64,000 nt of DNA. Origin: Closterium sp. NIES-65 (Eukaryota > Streptophyta > Zygnematophyceae > Desmidiales > Closteriaceae). The DNA is taken from positions 822,443 to 886,442 of the forward strand of contig CANXME010001452.1 in the NCBI GenBank assembly GCA_948144175.1, in the 5' to 3' direction. The first letter of the stretch is position 1. Every line of letters begins with the position of its first letter. The position numbers were made by a program, and so were the translations under genes. The notes under the pieces were generated by a model, which made no database searches, was not told the origin of the DNA, and worked only from the letters and a program-made list of their open reading frames with translations. Positions 21,733-31,389 of this stretch are shown here, in pieces.

Positions 21733-24700
21733 ATGGCGGGCAACACCTCGGCGGTAGCTGGTGAATCTTCAGCCCAAGATCGTAGCGGCAGCCATGATTC
21801 TGGTGTTTCTGCGCCAAGGGGAGCGCGAACAAGCCAGGGCTCGCTGATCAAGGAGGTGCTGAAAAACTTCACCGTCGAGAAGTTCAATGGTGAGGGCTAT
21901 GATGATTGGGCCTGGAAAATGCAACTTTACTTCCGTCAAATCGGATTGCTGAAACTAATGATTGGGGAGGAGCCTAGACCGAGTGACCCCGCCCTTCAGG
22001 AAGATTGGGACGAGCGCGCCTCGGCTGGCTACTACTTGATGTCGCAGAGTTTGGAGCTGAACCAGCGTCACCACGTCATGCACCTGCTGCCGGAGGTTGA
22101 GTGCGGTCCGAAGGCGTGGACGGTGTTGAAGGAGCTGCACGCCCCGACCTCCGTTGTTGCAACATTGATGCTGGAGAGGGAGCTGTCCGCGTTGCGCCTG
22201 AGCGAGGGAGAGCCGGTGCAACCTGTCCTGGACAAATTGCGCGACCTCTACGCGAAGTTGGCGACCGCAGGAATCACCTACCCGGAGCAAACAAAGTGCT
22301 TAAAGATGCTCTCGCTGCTGCCGGAATCGTGGCTTCAATTTACGAGCGGATTGAGCCTGCCGCAGAACCAGAGCTTGTGGACGCTCGAGTGGGTGCGGAC
22401 GAAGATTCTGGAGGAGGACTTCCGTCGCCGCCAACTGAGGGGTGGAGACGACGGCAGCAGCGGCTACGGGATGCAAGGGAGCCGACGTGGCAAAGGACGT
22501 GGCTTCGGTGGTGCTGGACGCGGTGCAAAGAAAGACGACGACTCCAACGACCAACAAGGAGGTACCGGTTGGGGTCGCGGTGCGAAATCTGGACGTGGGG
22601 GCAAGTCGGGTGCTGGTGGCAAAATGAAAGGGAGTTGCTGGTATTGTGAGAAGGAAGGGCACCCCTGGTTTTTGTGCTATAAGAAACCCGATGGATGGAC
22701 CCCCCAGAATCGTCACCAGGATGGCGGCGCGCGGAGGAACCAGAAAAACGGCGCCAACATGGTCGCTGATTCGTCCGACAACAACCCGAAGGGCAACGGC
22801 GGTGCGGAGAAGAAGAAGGAGCGCACCGCGGGCCAATTCTTCCATATGGGAGACAAGGGGGAGCAAGGAGACGCATCTGCTAAGGCTGGAGCAGAGCTGC
22901 ACCCCCTGGACTATTGGGTGTTGGACACAGGCGCTGCTTGGACAATGACGCCGCGCAAGGACCTGCTGGACGACGTACGCGCTGCACCGATTAATGAGGT
23001 GTGCTCTGCCTCTGGACACATGTTGAAGGTGGCTGGTGCGGGACGAGCTGCATTTAAGGGAGCGGATGGCAAGCCGGTGGTGCTGCACGACGTTCTCCTC
23101 GTCCCCGACCTGAATGCCAACCTCATCTCCCTCCGTAAGCTTGGCAAGGCTGGGGTGAACACCAACACGGATGGGGCTCGCACTTATAAGGGGAAGCTGG
23201 GCAATCGGGTGCTTTGGGATCTGCACGAGAGCAAGGACGTGTACAGATCTATGTGGCAGCTGCCGGCGCTGGCGTGGCACGGTGGGGGGCAGGCTAGAGA
23301 GGGGTCTGCATCCCAGGGGGAGTGCAACGCTGTTGGAGGGGTTGGTGTGAAAGTGTCGGCCAGATCTGGGGAGACAGATTGGGCAACTGCACACCGACGT
23401 TTGGGGCATGTGGCAATGCCTTTGCTGAAGCAGCTGGAGAAGGATGGAGCCGTTAAGGGCTTAAAGCTGAACGGACAACCACCCGATGATAACTGTGAAA
23501 TTTGCCTCCTTTCAAAGTTCACCCGTTTCCCCTTCCATAGTGTGGCTGGCAGGAGCAAAAAGCCGTTGGAGCTGGTCCACATGGACTTGGTGGGGCCGCT
23601 GCCGGTGCAAGGGCACAAGGGGGAGCGGTACTTCCTAACCATAGTGGATGACTGGAGCAGGCTAATGTGGGCGTATCCGCTGAAGCGGAAAGATCACGCC
23701 GCCTCCACGATTCGGGACGATTGGCTGCCGTTCGTGGAGAAGCAAGCGGAGTGTGTGGTGAAGCGGATTAGGACAGATCGGGGTGGTGAGTTCCTTGGAG
23801 CTGAGATGACGGCCTGGCTCAAGAAGCAGGGCATCCAGAGGGAGCTGACCACGGCTTACACCCCACAGTCCAACGGTGTAGCAGAACGGGCGAACCGGAC
23901 AATTCTGGAGACAGCTAGGGCGCTGCTCATAGAATCTGGGCTGGGCAACTTGATGTGGCCCCATGCTGTTCGGCACGCTACCGTCGCTAGGAACAGGGTA
24001 CTCACAAAGGTTGGGGATGACTCGTGGGTGCCGTTGGAGAGGTGGCTTGGGAGGAAGCCGCCGGTGGAGATGCTGAGGGTGTTCGGTTGCATGGCAGTCG
24101 CCCACGTCCCCAAGACCTACCGCAGTAAGTTGGGGGCAAGTGCAATCTGGTGTGTGCATTTGGGGCTGGCAGCTGAGAGCAAGGGATGGCTGCTGTGGGA
24201 GCCTTCCAAGGGTGTGTTGTTTGACAGCAGGGATGTGAAGTTTGTTGAGGGCATGATGTATGGGAGCTGGGAGAAACAGCCGGAGGCCAGGGTGTCCCAG
24301 CAGATGGAGCAGATTACCATGCAGCTGGACCTGACTCCTAGTGTGTGGGAGGAGGGAGAGGAGGCAGCTGCAGAGGGTGGTGATAAAGAGAAGGTGCAGG
24401 AGGCACCTGCTGGTGGAGGTGATGGTGTGGAGATTAGCGGTAGCACTAGTGGAGCTGCTGGATCCGAGGGAGGAGAGCAGCAGCAGGGGAAAACTAAGAA
24501 GCCGAAGGGTGTTATTATGAAGGGATGGGAGACACCCGTCTCCAGGCCAGGACGTACCCGTATGGCTACTAAGAAGCTGACTGCAGGAGCTGATGTAGCG
24601 GAGCAGCAGCTTGGGACCGAGGAGGCATTGCTGATTCTACCGCATGGCTATGACCCGGATGAGGAGGATCAACCTGCGTACTGTTTTCTTGCCCCTGCAC

Positions 24701-26313
24701 CAGAGGAACCAGCTAGCATGGAGGAGGCATTAGCTGGACCAGATAGGGACAAATGGCTAGCTTCCAGGGATGCTGAGTACCAGAGCCTGCTGGAGAATGG
24801 GACTTGGGCACTAGTGGTGCTGCCTGAGGGAAAGAAAGCGGTACAATGCAAGTGGGTGCTAAGGATCAAGACTGACGACAAGGGGCAGGTCACCATCTAC
24901 AAGAGTAGGTTGGTGGCTAAGGGGTTTATGCAGAAGGAGAAGCGGGACTTCAATGAGATCTTTGCTCCCACTGCCAAACCCCCTACCCTTCGTGTCTTGT
25001 TGGCAGATGCAGCCGTTGGTGGGAAGTTCATTATCCAGATGGACATATCAACGGCATTTCTCAACGGGATTTTAGAGGAGGAGGTGTTCATGACGCAGCC
25101 ACCTGGGTATGAGGATGGTACGGGCAGGGTGTGCAAGCTGAAAAAGTCCATCTACGGCTTGAAGCAGGCGCCACGCTGCTGGTACCAGAAGTTGGCAGCT
25201 GTTTTAGAGGAGATGGGATTCAGGACCAGCAGCTGTGATGAGAGCCTCTTTCTCAAGGGGGAGGGGGAGAAGCTGGTGCTGTTTCTGGTCTATGTGGACG
25301 ACATTCTTCTCTTTAGCAGCAGCATGAAGGAGATCCAGAAGGTGCAGCAGCAGCTGATGGAGAACTTCAAGTGCAAGAACCTTGGGGAGGTAAAGTACTA
25401 CCTCGGGATGCACGTGGAGAGGGATCTGGATCACAGGTGGTTGAAGCTGCACCAGGAGAAGTTCATCAAGGAGCTTGGGGAGAAGTACGGAATTGAGAAT
25501 GAGCGCAAGGTTGCTACTCCCCTGCCAGCAGAATTCAAGCTTGTGAAAGCTGCAGAGGATGAAGGGGTTGAAGCCGAGGAGCAGCAGCAATTTCAGTCCT
25601 TGGTGGGCAGCCTCTTGTATGCAGCAGTTCACACGAGACCCGACATCTCTTTCTCGGTTGGGCAGCTGGCTAGGGTAGTGCAGAATCCATCAGAGGAGCA
25701 GGTGGATGCAGCTGAGCGTGTGGTGAAGTATCTGAACTCTCACCCAAGCATTGGAGTTCAATACTCCGCATCTGCACAGGTGAAGCAGAAAGGGGTTGAG
25801 GTGCTGAAAGAGAAGGGGGAGAGGCTTGGAGAAGGCAAGCTTTTTCTCACTTGCTTTACTGACGCTACGTGGGCCTCTGAGAAGGAGGATTCCTCATCTG
25901 TGGGAGGATACATCTGCGTAGTTGGGGGAGGACCGGTTAGTTGGAGGTCAAAGAAGCAGACGGAGACAGCACTCTCTTCCGTGGAATCAGAGTACATGGC
26001 GATGTTCCATGGGGTGAAGGAGGTGATTTGGCTGAGGAGGCTGTTGGAGGAGATTGGCCAGGAGCAAAAGGTTGCTACGCCGCTCTTTTGTGATAGCAAG
26101 GGAGCTCTTGGGATGGCCAGGAACGCTGTGCTTCATGGGCTGAATAAGCACATGCGTATCAAGTGGCACTGGCTGCGTAAGGAGGTGAAGAGGGGGACGG
26201 TGAATCCGATCTACATCAAGACTCACCAGCAGCCAGCAGACTTCCTCACCAAGAGGCTTGCGGATGAGCCTCATTGGCGTTGTGTGCGCATGAGTGGAAT
26301 GAGCATGAACTAG
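21733..26313 (+). CDS. Copia-C copy 1 Gag-Pol polyprotein, 1526 aa
   Basis: The single frame begins MAGNTSAVAGESSAQD, 32 bases after the primer site. The domains in order are: Gag (about 35-250), a Gly/Arg-rich stretch, a CCHC knuckle CWYCEKEGHPWFLC at about 301-314, protease YWVLDTGAAWTM near 395-405, and integrase zinc domain HRRLGHVAMP with CEICLLSKF. The integrase core follows with HMDLVGPL (D about 617), RTDRGGEFLG (D about 680) and the Glu of NGVAERAN, spaced D-x35-E. RT has MDISTAFLNG and YVDDILLFS near 1186. RNase H has CFTDATWA near 1374, SSVESEYMA and FCDSKGALG, ending KTHQQPADFLTKRL. Such polyproteins assemble cytoplasmic particles and carry out copying and integration. The catalytic motifs named are present. 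Confidence 0.95.
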   Translation: MAGNTSAVAGESSAQDRSGSHDSGVSAPRGARTSQGSLIKEVLKNFTVEKFNGEGYDDWAWKMQLYFRQIGLLKLMIGEEPRPSDPALQEDWDERASAGYYLMSQSLELNQRHHVMHLLPEVECGPKAWTVLKELHAPTSVVATLMLERELSALRLSEGEPVQPVLDKLRDLYAKLATAGITYPEQTKCLKMLSLLPESWLQFTSGLSLPQNQSLWTLEWVRTKILEEDFRRRQLRGGDDGSSGYGMQGSRRGKGRGFGGAGRGAKKDDDSNDQQGGTGWGRGAKSGRGGKSGAGGKMKGSCWYCEKEGHPWFLCYKKPDGWTPQNRHQDGGARRNQKNGANMVADSSDNNPKGNGGAEKKKERTAGQFFHMGDKGEQGDASAKAGAELHPLDYWVLDTGAAWTMTPRKDLLDDVRAAPINEVCSASGHMLKVAGAGRAAFKGADGKPVVLHDVLLVPDLNANLISLRKLGKAGVNTNTDGARTYKGKLGNRVLWDLHESKDVYRSMWQLPALAWHGGGQAREGSASQGECNAVGGVGVKVSARSGETDWATAHRRLGHVAMPLLKQLEKDGAVKGLKLNGQPPDDNCEICLLSKFTRFPFHSVAGRSKKPLELVHMDLVGPLPVQGHKGERYFLTIVDDWSRLMWAYPLKRKDHAASTIRDDWLPFVEKQAECVVKRIRTDRGGEFLGAEMTAWLKKQGIQRELTTAYTPQSNGVAERANRTILETARALLIESGLGNLMWPHAVRHATVARNRVLTKVGDDSWVPLERWLGRKPPVEMLRVFGCMAVAHVPKTYRSKLGASAIWCVHLGLAAESKGWLLWEPSKGVLFDSRDVKFVEGMMYGSWEKQPEARVSQQMEQITMQLDLTPSVWEEGEEAAAEGGDKEKVQEAPAGGGDGVEISGSTSGAAGSEGGEQQQGKTKKPKGVIMKGWETPVSRPGRTRMATKKLTAGADVAEQQLGTEEALLILPHGYDPDEEDQPAYCFLAPAPEEPASMEEALAGPDRDKWLASRDAEYQSLLENGTWALVVLPEGKKAVQCKWVLRIKTDDKGQVTIYKSRLVAKGFMQKEKRDFNEIFAPTAKPPTLRVLLADAAVGGKFIIQMDISTAFLNGILEEEVFMTQPPGYEDGTGRVCKLKKSIYGLKQAPRCWYQKLAAVLEEMGFRTSSCDESLFLKGEGEKLVLFLVYVDDILLFSSSMKEIQKVQQQLMENFKCKNLGEVKYYLGMHVERDLDHRWLKLHQEKFIKELGEKYGIENERKVATPLPAEFKLVKAAEDEGVEAEEQQQFQSLVGSLLYAAVHTRPDISFSVGQLARVVQNPSEEQVDAAERVVKYLNSHPSIGVQYSASAQVKQKGVEVLKEKGERLGEGKLFLTCFTDATWASEKEDSSSVGGYICVVGGGPVSWRSKKQTETALSSVESEYMAMFHGVKEVIWLRRLLEEIGQEQKVATPLFCDSKGALGMARNAVLHGLNKHMRIKWHWLRKEVKRGTVNPIYIKTHQQPADFLTKRLADEPHWRCVRMSGMSMN

Positions 26314-26355
26314 TATGGAATGATGGGGATGCAGCCGGCAGGCTGAGGGGGAGTG

Positions 26356-27448
26356 TGTTGGGTGCAAATTCACATTGCACGACATCCTGCCGTCTGTTTG
26401 TACGAGTATGCGTGTGCGAATGCATTTGCGTGTGAATGGTATGTTTGTGTGTTTGTTTGCTTTCGCAATTTTCGCTTGAAGCATTTGCAGGTACTCGCAA
26501 AATGTGCGCTTCGGCATAACATTGTACGCGCTATGAACAGTAGAAGCAGAAAGGACGAGCTCGCAAAGGAACCCAAGATGGAAGCTTTGCGGTTCAACTT
26601 ACATGATTGCGCAGATTCAGTTCTATCCAACTCGAAATTGTACTGTTTTGTTTGGTTGACTATAGTGTAGCAGGGCAGGCACTATAGGGGTACAATTTAG
26701 GTGAAGGTTGGATGTTGTTTGTCTGTATCTGCATGCTACAGGGCCAGGGGAAACCAGCGGAACCAGCATTTGGCTGGTTGGGCAAAGACAAAACAGGTTC
26801 TGTTTTTAGGACCTGAACCTGGTTGTTGTTTTCCCAGGTTGGAAAAACAGAACCAGAGGTTGTTTACCAACCTACCACCTGCTGTTTTGTCCAGCCAGGT
26901 TGGTTCTGTTGCTTGGAATTATTTGGGATCATCCCTGGTTGTTCCCAGGTTGATTCCCAAGGTCCTTGCTAGCTAGAGCTATTTATTCCTTCTCTGTTTG
27001 TACCTGAATATAGTGAAATTGATTCAAGCGAATTCCTTTCTTGCTGGAATTTCTTTTCTACGCGGTGCGACGGCGGAATGCTACCCGAGTCAACGCTAGT
27101 ACGCTAGCACTCCAACGCTAGGCTAACGCTGTCCGAGCCATAACTTCGTAATGGCAGAACTTTTCGCGAGGCAACTTGGCTTATTTTAAAGCTCTTAGAG
27201 TGAGCTTCGATATAGCAAATTCTCAGCTTAATCCGGTCGACGGTCTGCACGATACGCTGCGCGACGCTCAAGGTACTCTTGCTGTTTTGACTAAGTCCCT
27301 CTTGATCCCTCTCTCTACAAACTCGGACCCGAGGATAGGGGCTGGTCTTGTACCAGGCACCCAAGGACCCTTGGAGGTGACCCCGAGGAGAGGTTTTAAG
27401 TGTGATAAAGTCTTAATAGCTTGAGTTTATTAGGCCCTTACACCAACA
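26356..27448 (+). repeat. 3' LTR of Copia-C copy 1
   Basis: This 1093-bp repeat shows no difference by eye from 20594-21686. TCCAT follows. Confidence 0.95.
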
Positions 27449-27516
27449 TCCATCTGCTGCGTGTACTGTGTTACACTGCCGAACTGTTTATGCCGATGAA
27501 TCTGCTGCCGCGCCAT

Positions 27517-27951
27517 CTAGCTGGAGTTGATTGGTTCGAAACGTTGAATTAAAGCTTCCCGAAACTGCGTCCATGACCCCTCGCCTTGGATCTTATTGCT
27601 GTTGTAAATCCACTCGAGCGCCGGGCCTCGTAACAGTGTCGCTGCGAGCCGAATCCGCATTGCATCGTGTGTCGGGGTCGTACAGCCAACGGCCTCAAAG
27701 TAAATTTCGAGAGTCGCAATGAATCGACGAACGTCAGTGTCTCTCGCATTCGGATTGAACGTCTCCGGTAGCTTCGGACGTGCCGCCTCAAGATTCATTG
27801 TAGCCACTGCCGCTGCTGCTGGGTTAAGTGTTGGTGTCGCCGCTACTGCTGCTGACTCCGCTGCTGCATTCGCTGCTGCGTTCACTGCTGCTATGGTGGC
27901 TGCCGACTGGTTCGCGAGAAGCTCCTCTATTCGCAGGAGTGCCGCTCGCAT
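27517..27951 (-). pseudogene. Gypsy-1 Gag, N-terminal half
   Basis: The segment has an alanine-rich head (AAVNAAANAAAESAAVAATP), then LPETFNPNARDTDVRRFIAT and LRGPALEWIYNSNKIQGEGS, then WTQFREALIQRFEP, the typical retrotransposon Gag core. It ends at the Copia-C insertion. Confidence 0.85.
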
Positions 27952-28067
27952 CTGGTCCAGGTCGGTGTGTAACTCCGTATTTTTTCATACGGAATCATCA
28001 CCATTTTCCTCCATTTGGCGATTTACAGGAAAATGTGCGACGAAAATAATTGAATTCTAGGCGCTGG

Positions 28068-28379
28068 TCATCTTAGTGTGAGTCGAATCGACTGTAGAAT
28101 TGACGAGCGCTGATTCTGTAGGTCGCGTAATTCTCCCTTAGTCGAAATTCGCGTCCGATCTCGGCCGTTCATAAGAAATTCAATCCGACGCTCCAAATTC
28201 CAACCCTTTTGGTCGAAATTCTCAGGGCCGTTGAGATTCGAATCGATCCGACGGTCGAAATTCCGACTTTTTCGCCACTGGACCTGAGGAGTGTTCGAAA
28301 ACCGGTTCGAGGGGGACGTTAGAAAATAGCGCGGAACTGGTTTACGTACCCGAAATCGGCGCTTTCTGTCGTCGCCCAC
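28068..28379 (-). CDS. Small basic open frame in the Gypsy-1 leader
   Basis: This 103-codon frame starts MGDDRKRRFRVRKPVPRYF between the primer site (28430-28442) and gag. It is rich in Arg and Asn and has repeats around FDRRIDSN and LERRIEFL. It matches no domain I know. It could be an extra N-terminal piece of Gag or just leader sequence. Confidence 0.3.
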   Translation of the reverse strand: MGDDRKRRFRVRKPVPRYFLTSPSNRFSNTPQVQWRKSRNFDRRIDSNLNGPENFDQKGWNLERRIEFLMNGRDRTRISTKGELRDLQNQRSSILQSIRLTLR

Positions 28380-28444
28380 GCGGTTTTAAAAGCTAGGTTT
28401 TAGCGGTAGAAAAACTTCACTTCGAACAGGCTCTGATTACCAAG

Positions 28445-28822
28445 TGTGAGGATCTAGGATCGAGCTCAGAAAAGAGAATGTGAATTGAATCGAATTGAAT
28501 GATCACCTGGGTACAACACGAGGCTATATATAGGCTCGACACAAGGCCCTGTAACCAGGTGTTACGCGAAGGTTCCGCGGGTGGCGAAGCGTCCCGAACA
28601 GATCCTTCCCGAATTCGGTAGAAGGCAATTCGGTGGCAACCAAAAAGCCAGAATTCGGTGCACGCAACCTTGCTCGGTGCTATAACTAAAATAAAATATA
28701 GGAAAGCACCTAGCCTAGGAAATCAAGCAATTCATGCATGCATATAATTATCCTATGCTAGAAATAGCATGATAAAGTAAAGGCAAGCAAGCATAGCTGG
28801 CATAAGCCGTCGTTCTATCACA
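28445..28822 (-). repeat. 5' LTR of Gypsy-1
   Basis: This 378-bp repeat pairs with 9441-9818. The primer-binding site lies directly inside at 28430-28442 and ACCAG follows at 28823-28827. Confidence 0.95.
28525..28532 (-). promoter_or_regulatory. TATA box of the Gypsy-1 5' LTR
   Basis: TATATATA sits in a GC-flanked context (CGAGCCTATATATAGCCTCG on the minus strand), about 80 bases from the inner LTR edge. It is the likely core promoter, with transcription expected some 25-30 bases downstream. The same box is at 9521-9528. Confidence 0.55.
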
Positions 28823-28851
28823 ACCAGCTATTGAGTGCTATAGCACTTTGA

Positions 28852-28979
28852 TGTGTTAAAGAGTAAACTAAACGGAATGAGCTAGAATGGTACAAATAGG
28901 AAATCGTGATCCATTCAACCTAGTATAACAAAGTGTATACACGCAAACATACAAAACATATGAAATATGCACTTTGACA
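28852..28979 (-). repeat. Old short LTR resembling the Copia-A type
   Basis: The 128-bp segment runs from TGTGTTAAAGAG to CTTTGACA, and a polypurine-like tract CACCCCCCTAGG follows at 28980-28991. Layout and scattered words (GGTACAAATA, the end TTTGACA) match Copia-A LTRs in rough alignment, so it is probably a decayed 3' LTR of a related element. Its Gypsy-1 neighbour inserted about 24 bases away. Confidence 0.5.
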
Positions 28980-29497
28980 CACCCCCCTAGGTTAGGTTTG
29001 GTTAAATCCCTAGCATTTGAGAGAACAAACTCTGGGCGGCTCAACTAGTCCAACCAGCGAGGCAAGCGATCACAAGACTAGCTAGCAAGAAACAGCACAA
29101 CATGTGATGCAATTCAGACTGGCACTAGTACTCAAACCACTGAGACAAACGGCCACTAGACCAGTCCGTAAGGGCATATACATGTTTATGTATATATATA
29201 TACAAGTATTAGTGTAATCACATACGGCACAAGATACAGAGATCAAGGAAAAACCAAAAGAGAATCTTTTGGAACAAGGCCAAGCTGTGTGCAGTGTTGC
29301 CCATCATCTGTCACTTCGAGAACGTACTATGAATTCATTTCTCAGTTAAACACAAATCCAGTTGCTATGATTTTGCGACGTAGGCTTAGCTACCATCTCC
29401 AATATAAGATGGTCTCTAGAGTCAGAACGATATGAAAATGTCCAGCAACTGTATTCGCTAGAATGCTGGAGCAAGTAAAAACATTAGGGAATAAAAT
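28980..29497. other. Degenerate sequence inside the old short LTR
   Basis: No gene is seen. It contains a TATATATATA run near 29191-29200 and A-rich stretches like the 3' untranslated part of Copia-A. It is probably the eroded 3' end of the element owning the LTR at 28852-28979. Confidence 0.35.
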
Positions 29498-29539
29498 GTT
29501 GGAGTTGGGGACTCCAAAAGAACCACGAGAGGAAAGGGG

Positions 29540-29916
29540 TGTCAGAATCCCAACCACTAGACCATTGGGATAAAAGGGCTTGTTTCAGTAGCGGATCAGT
29601 GCGTCCATAACCCCCCAGGCAAACGCGCCTGTAACCCCCCCTAGGATCGATCGGGGATCTCACAGTGTAGCTCTACTGATACCCCCCCACACTGGGAGGC
29701 CCAGGACTGAGCACAGTGACAACGGCCAACATGTGCATACACCGAGATTCGAACCCGAGACCGCTCTCATACCATGTCAGAATCCCAACCACTAGACCAT
29801 TGGGATAAAAGGGCTTGTTTCAGTAGCGGGTCAGTGCGCCCATAACCCCCCAGGCAAACGCGCCTGTAACCCCCCCTAGGATCGATCGGGGATCTCACAG
29901 TGTAGCTCTACTGACA
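29540..29916 (-). mobile_element. 377-bp TRIM element with a tRNA-like promoter
   Basis: Two 142-bp terminal repeats (29540-29681, 29775-29916) flank a 93-bp interior. The duplication AGGGG is at 29535-29539 and 29917-29921. On the minus strand the right LTR ends TGACA, the primer-binding site TGGTATGAGAGC is at 29763-29774, and a polypurine tract ending GGGGGGG lies just before the left LTR. The LTRs differ at about three positions (about 2%). It has no coding capacity, so it depends on proteins of other elements. It looks whole. Confidence 0.88.
29738..29806 (-). promoter_or_regulatory. tRNA-Glu-like Pol III promoter spanning the TRIM LTR/primer-site boundary
   Basis: On the minus strand an A box TGGTCTAGTGG (29789-29799) and a B box GGTTCGAATCT (29745-29755) are 33 bases apart, normal tRNA spacing. 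The D-arm stretch from the A box (TGGTCTAGTGGTTGGGATTC) closely resembles eukaryotic tRNA-Glu. The T-arm can fold with five pairs including wobbles. The anticodon arm is replaced by the LTR end and primer site. It is not a working tRNA, and whether Pol III uses it is unknown. Part of the B-box match could reflect an extended primer site. Confidence 0.65.
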
Positions 29917-30401
29917 AGGGGTTCTCCAAGCAATAGGGAAGGATGGTAAGAACCTTCTTAACAGCAAGGATGCAACCCTCATCATGAGGTCCTTGAGTTG
30001 TCACATACAAAATTCAATCATTTTCATTTTCCCATGCTATAAACTTCTAGCCACCCCAATGCCAACTTGCCTGCGTAACCACCCAACCAATTATCCTTTT
30101 ATAGTCATGTTCAAATTAATGATCCAAATTTGATAATTTCCCAAAATGAGATAAGAATCCAAAGTCTTGGAAAACTTGTGACCTGGGCAATCTTGGTCAA
30201 TATATGGCGATCTTGGTATTGTTGGAAAGCTATGAAATTCTCCTTCGTGATCAAGCATGTAGACTTGGAGAAAAAACACAGCGATGATAATATCAAACAG
30301 CCATGCATAATATGATATGTCTATGCAAATAATGCAAGCATGAATGGCACGAGCACTCGACACAATGTTAGGATGACAAGCACTCAGAATGTGCAATCAA
30401 C
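29917..30401. other. AT-rich stretch, probably old LTR sequence
   Basis: No gene or repeat unit is seen. By position it belongs to the long LTR of the decayed copia remnant around it. Confidence 0.35.
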
Positions 30402-31389
30402 AAATTCCCATTCAGACTAGTGGACTGCATGTACACTCACTCACACACATGCAAACTCACATGCACACAAACACATATGCACTCATGCCATTGCTGCCCA
30501 CATTAGTGCAACACCATGCCACACATCCTAGCATCTCTTGGTATGAAAATCTGCCACCTGCTTGTTGGCCATCACATGGTGAAGTCCAACAACCCCCTCC
30601 TTTAGCATCTGCCTGACCTAGTGCCACTTAATCTTCATATGTTTGTTCAGCCCATTTAGGATAGCATCAGTGGCCATGCCAATAGCACTCATGCTATCAG
30701 AGAAAAATGGTGTAGGTCCCTCCTATTTAGCTCCCACATCCTTAAGAGCACAATCTCCTTGATAGCATGAGACATTGCCATGTACTCAACCTCTATTGAA
30801 GACTAAGAAATCTCACTCTACTTCTTGCACCTCCAATTTAGTGGTCATCCTCCGAGAAATGAACAATCCTCATCCTCCAAGGACCACGTAGCGCCGGTAA
30901 AGCACGAAAACTTCAAGGTCCAAGACGTCATCCCATCTGCTCCATGTGGGGATCGGATGATCGAGTTCAGAATCTAATAATGAATCCTGGGTACAACTAT
31001 GTGTATATATATATATAGGCACGATACAAGGCAGATAATCCAGGTGCTACGCGAATGTTCTGTCAAGATAGCAGGCAGAACGAGGAGCCATGGCTAGGGT
31101 TTAGCTAGCTAGGCAAGAGAAAATAGGCAAAGGAGGAGTTGCACAAGCAAGCAAGTGGATACATATAGGAAACCCTAAGGGGCCGTACTCACTATAGAGT
31201 ACCCTACAGCAGGTTAGACAAACTACACATTCTGACACACCCCCATAGTCAAAGTGGGGTATGATCAGCACAACAAGCAGCAGTTCATAGTTCACAAATA
31301 TAAGCAAAGCTAGTGGCTATCACAGAGGGCTAGTGAGGAGGAGGAGGGACTATGAGAGGAGAGGAGGTAGTGGGCGGCAGCTGAAGCTG

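Larger units (their letters stand above)
20594..27448 (+). mobile_element. Intact-looking Ty1/copia element, Copia-C copy 1, inside Gypsy-1
   Basis: Two 1093-bp LTRs (20594-21686, 26356-27448) and the duplication TCCAT at 20589-20593 and 27449-27453 define it. The primer-binding site TGGTATCAGAGC is at 21690-21701 and the polypurine tract CTGAGGGGGAGTG ends at 26355. One uninterrupted polyprotein occupies 21733-26313. I found no difference between the LTRs by eye, so insertion is very recent. It looks whole, with no break seen. Confidence 0.97.
9441..28822 (-). mobile_element. Ty3/gypsy chromovirus Gypsy-1, split by two copia insertions
   Basis: Its limits are two 378-bp LTRs (9441-9818, 28445-28822) and the duplication ACCAG at 9436-9440 and 28823-28827. 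On the minus strand the order is Gag, protease, RT, RNase H, integrase, chromodomain, which is the gypsy order. The primer-binding site is 28430-28442 (TGGTAATCAGAGC) and the polypurine tract is about 9819-9830. Copia-C (20594-27448) sits in gag and Copia-B (12286-18771) sits in RT. The LTRs differ at about 6 of 378 positions, so it is the oldest of the three nested elements. It has a few breaks (about four) besides the insertions. Confidence 0.95.
29498..30944 (-). mobile_element. Decayed Ty1/copia remnant of Copia-B/C type (RNase H plus LTR)
   Basis: About 30500-30920 reads on the minus strand as damaged RNase H: SDSMSAIGMATDAILNGLNK, HMKIKWH and an ADFHTKRC-like end match Copia-C (CDSKGALGMARNAVLHGLNK, HMRIKWH, ADFLTKRL). 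A probable LTR follows, from TGTTGATTGCACATTC at 30402 to about 29498, interrupted by the TRIM element. It is clearly older than the other copia copies and broken many times. The limits are approximate. Confidence 0.6.

Noticed and set aside
24360-24700. Separate host gene in the integrase-RT linker of Copia-C
   Set aside because: It is in frame with the 1526-residue polyprotein and is the low-complexity linker of the element.
29738-29806. A genuine tRNA-Glu gene
   Set aside because: There is no anticodon arm or acceptor stem, and the middle is LTR end and primer site; only promoter-like halves remain.
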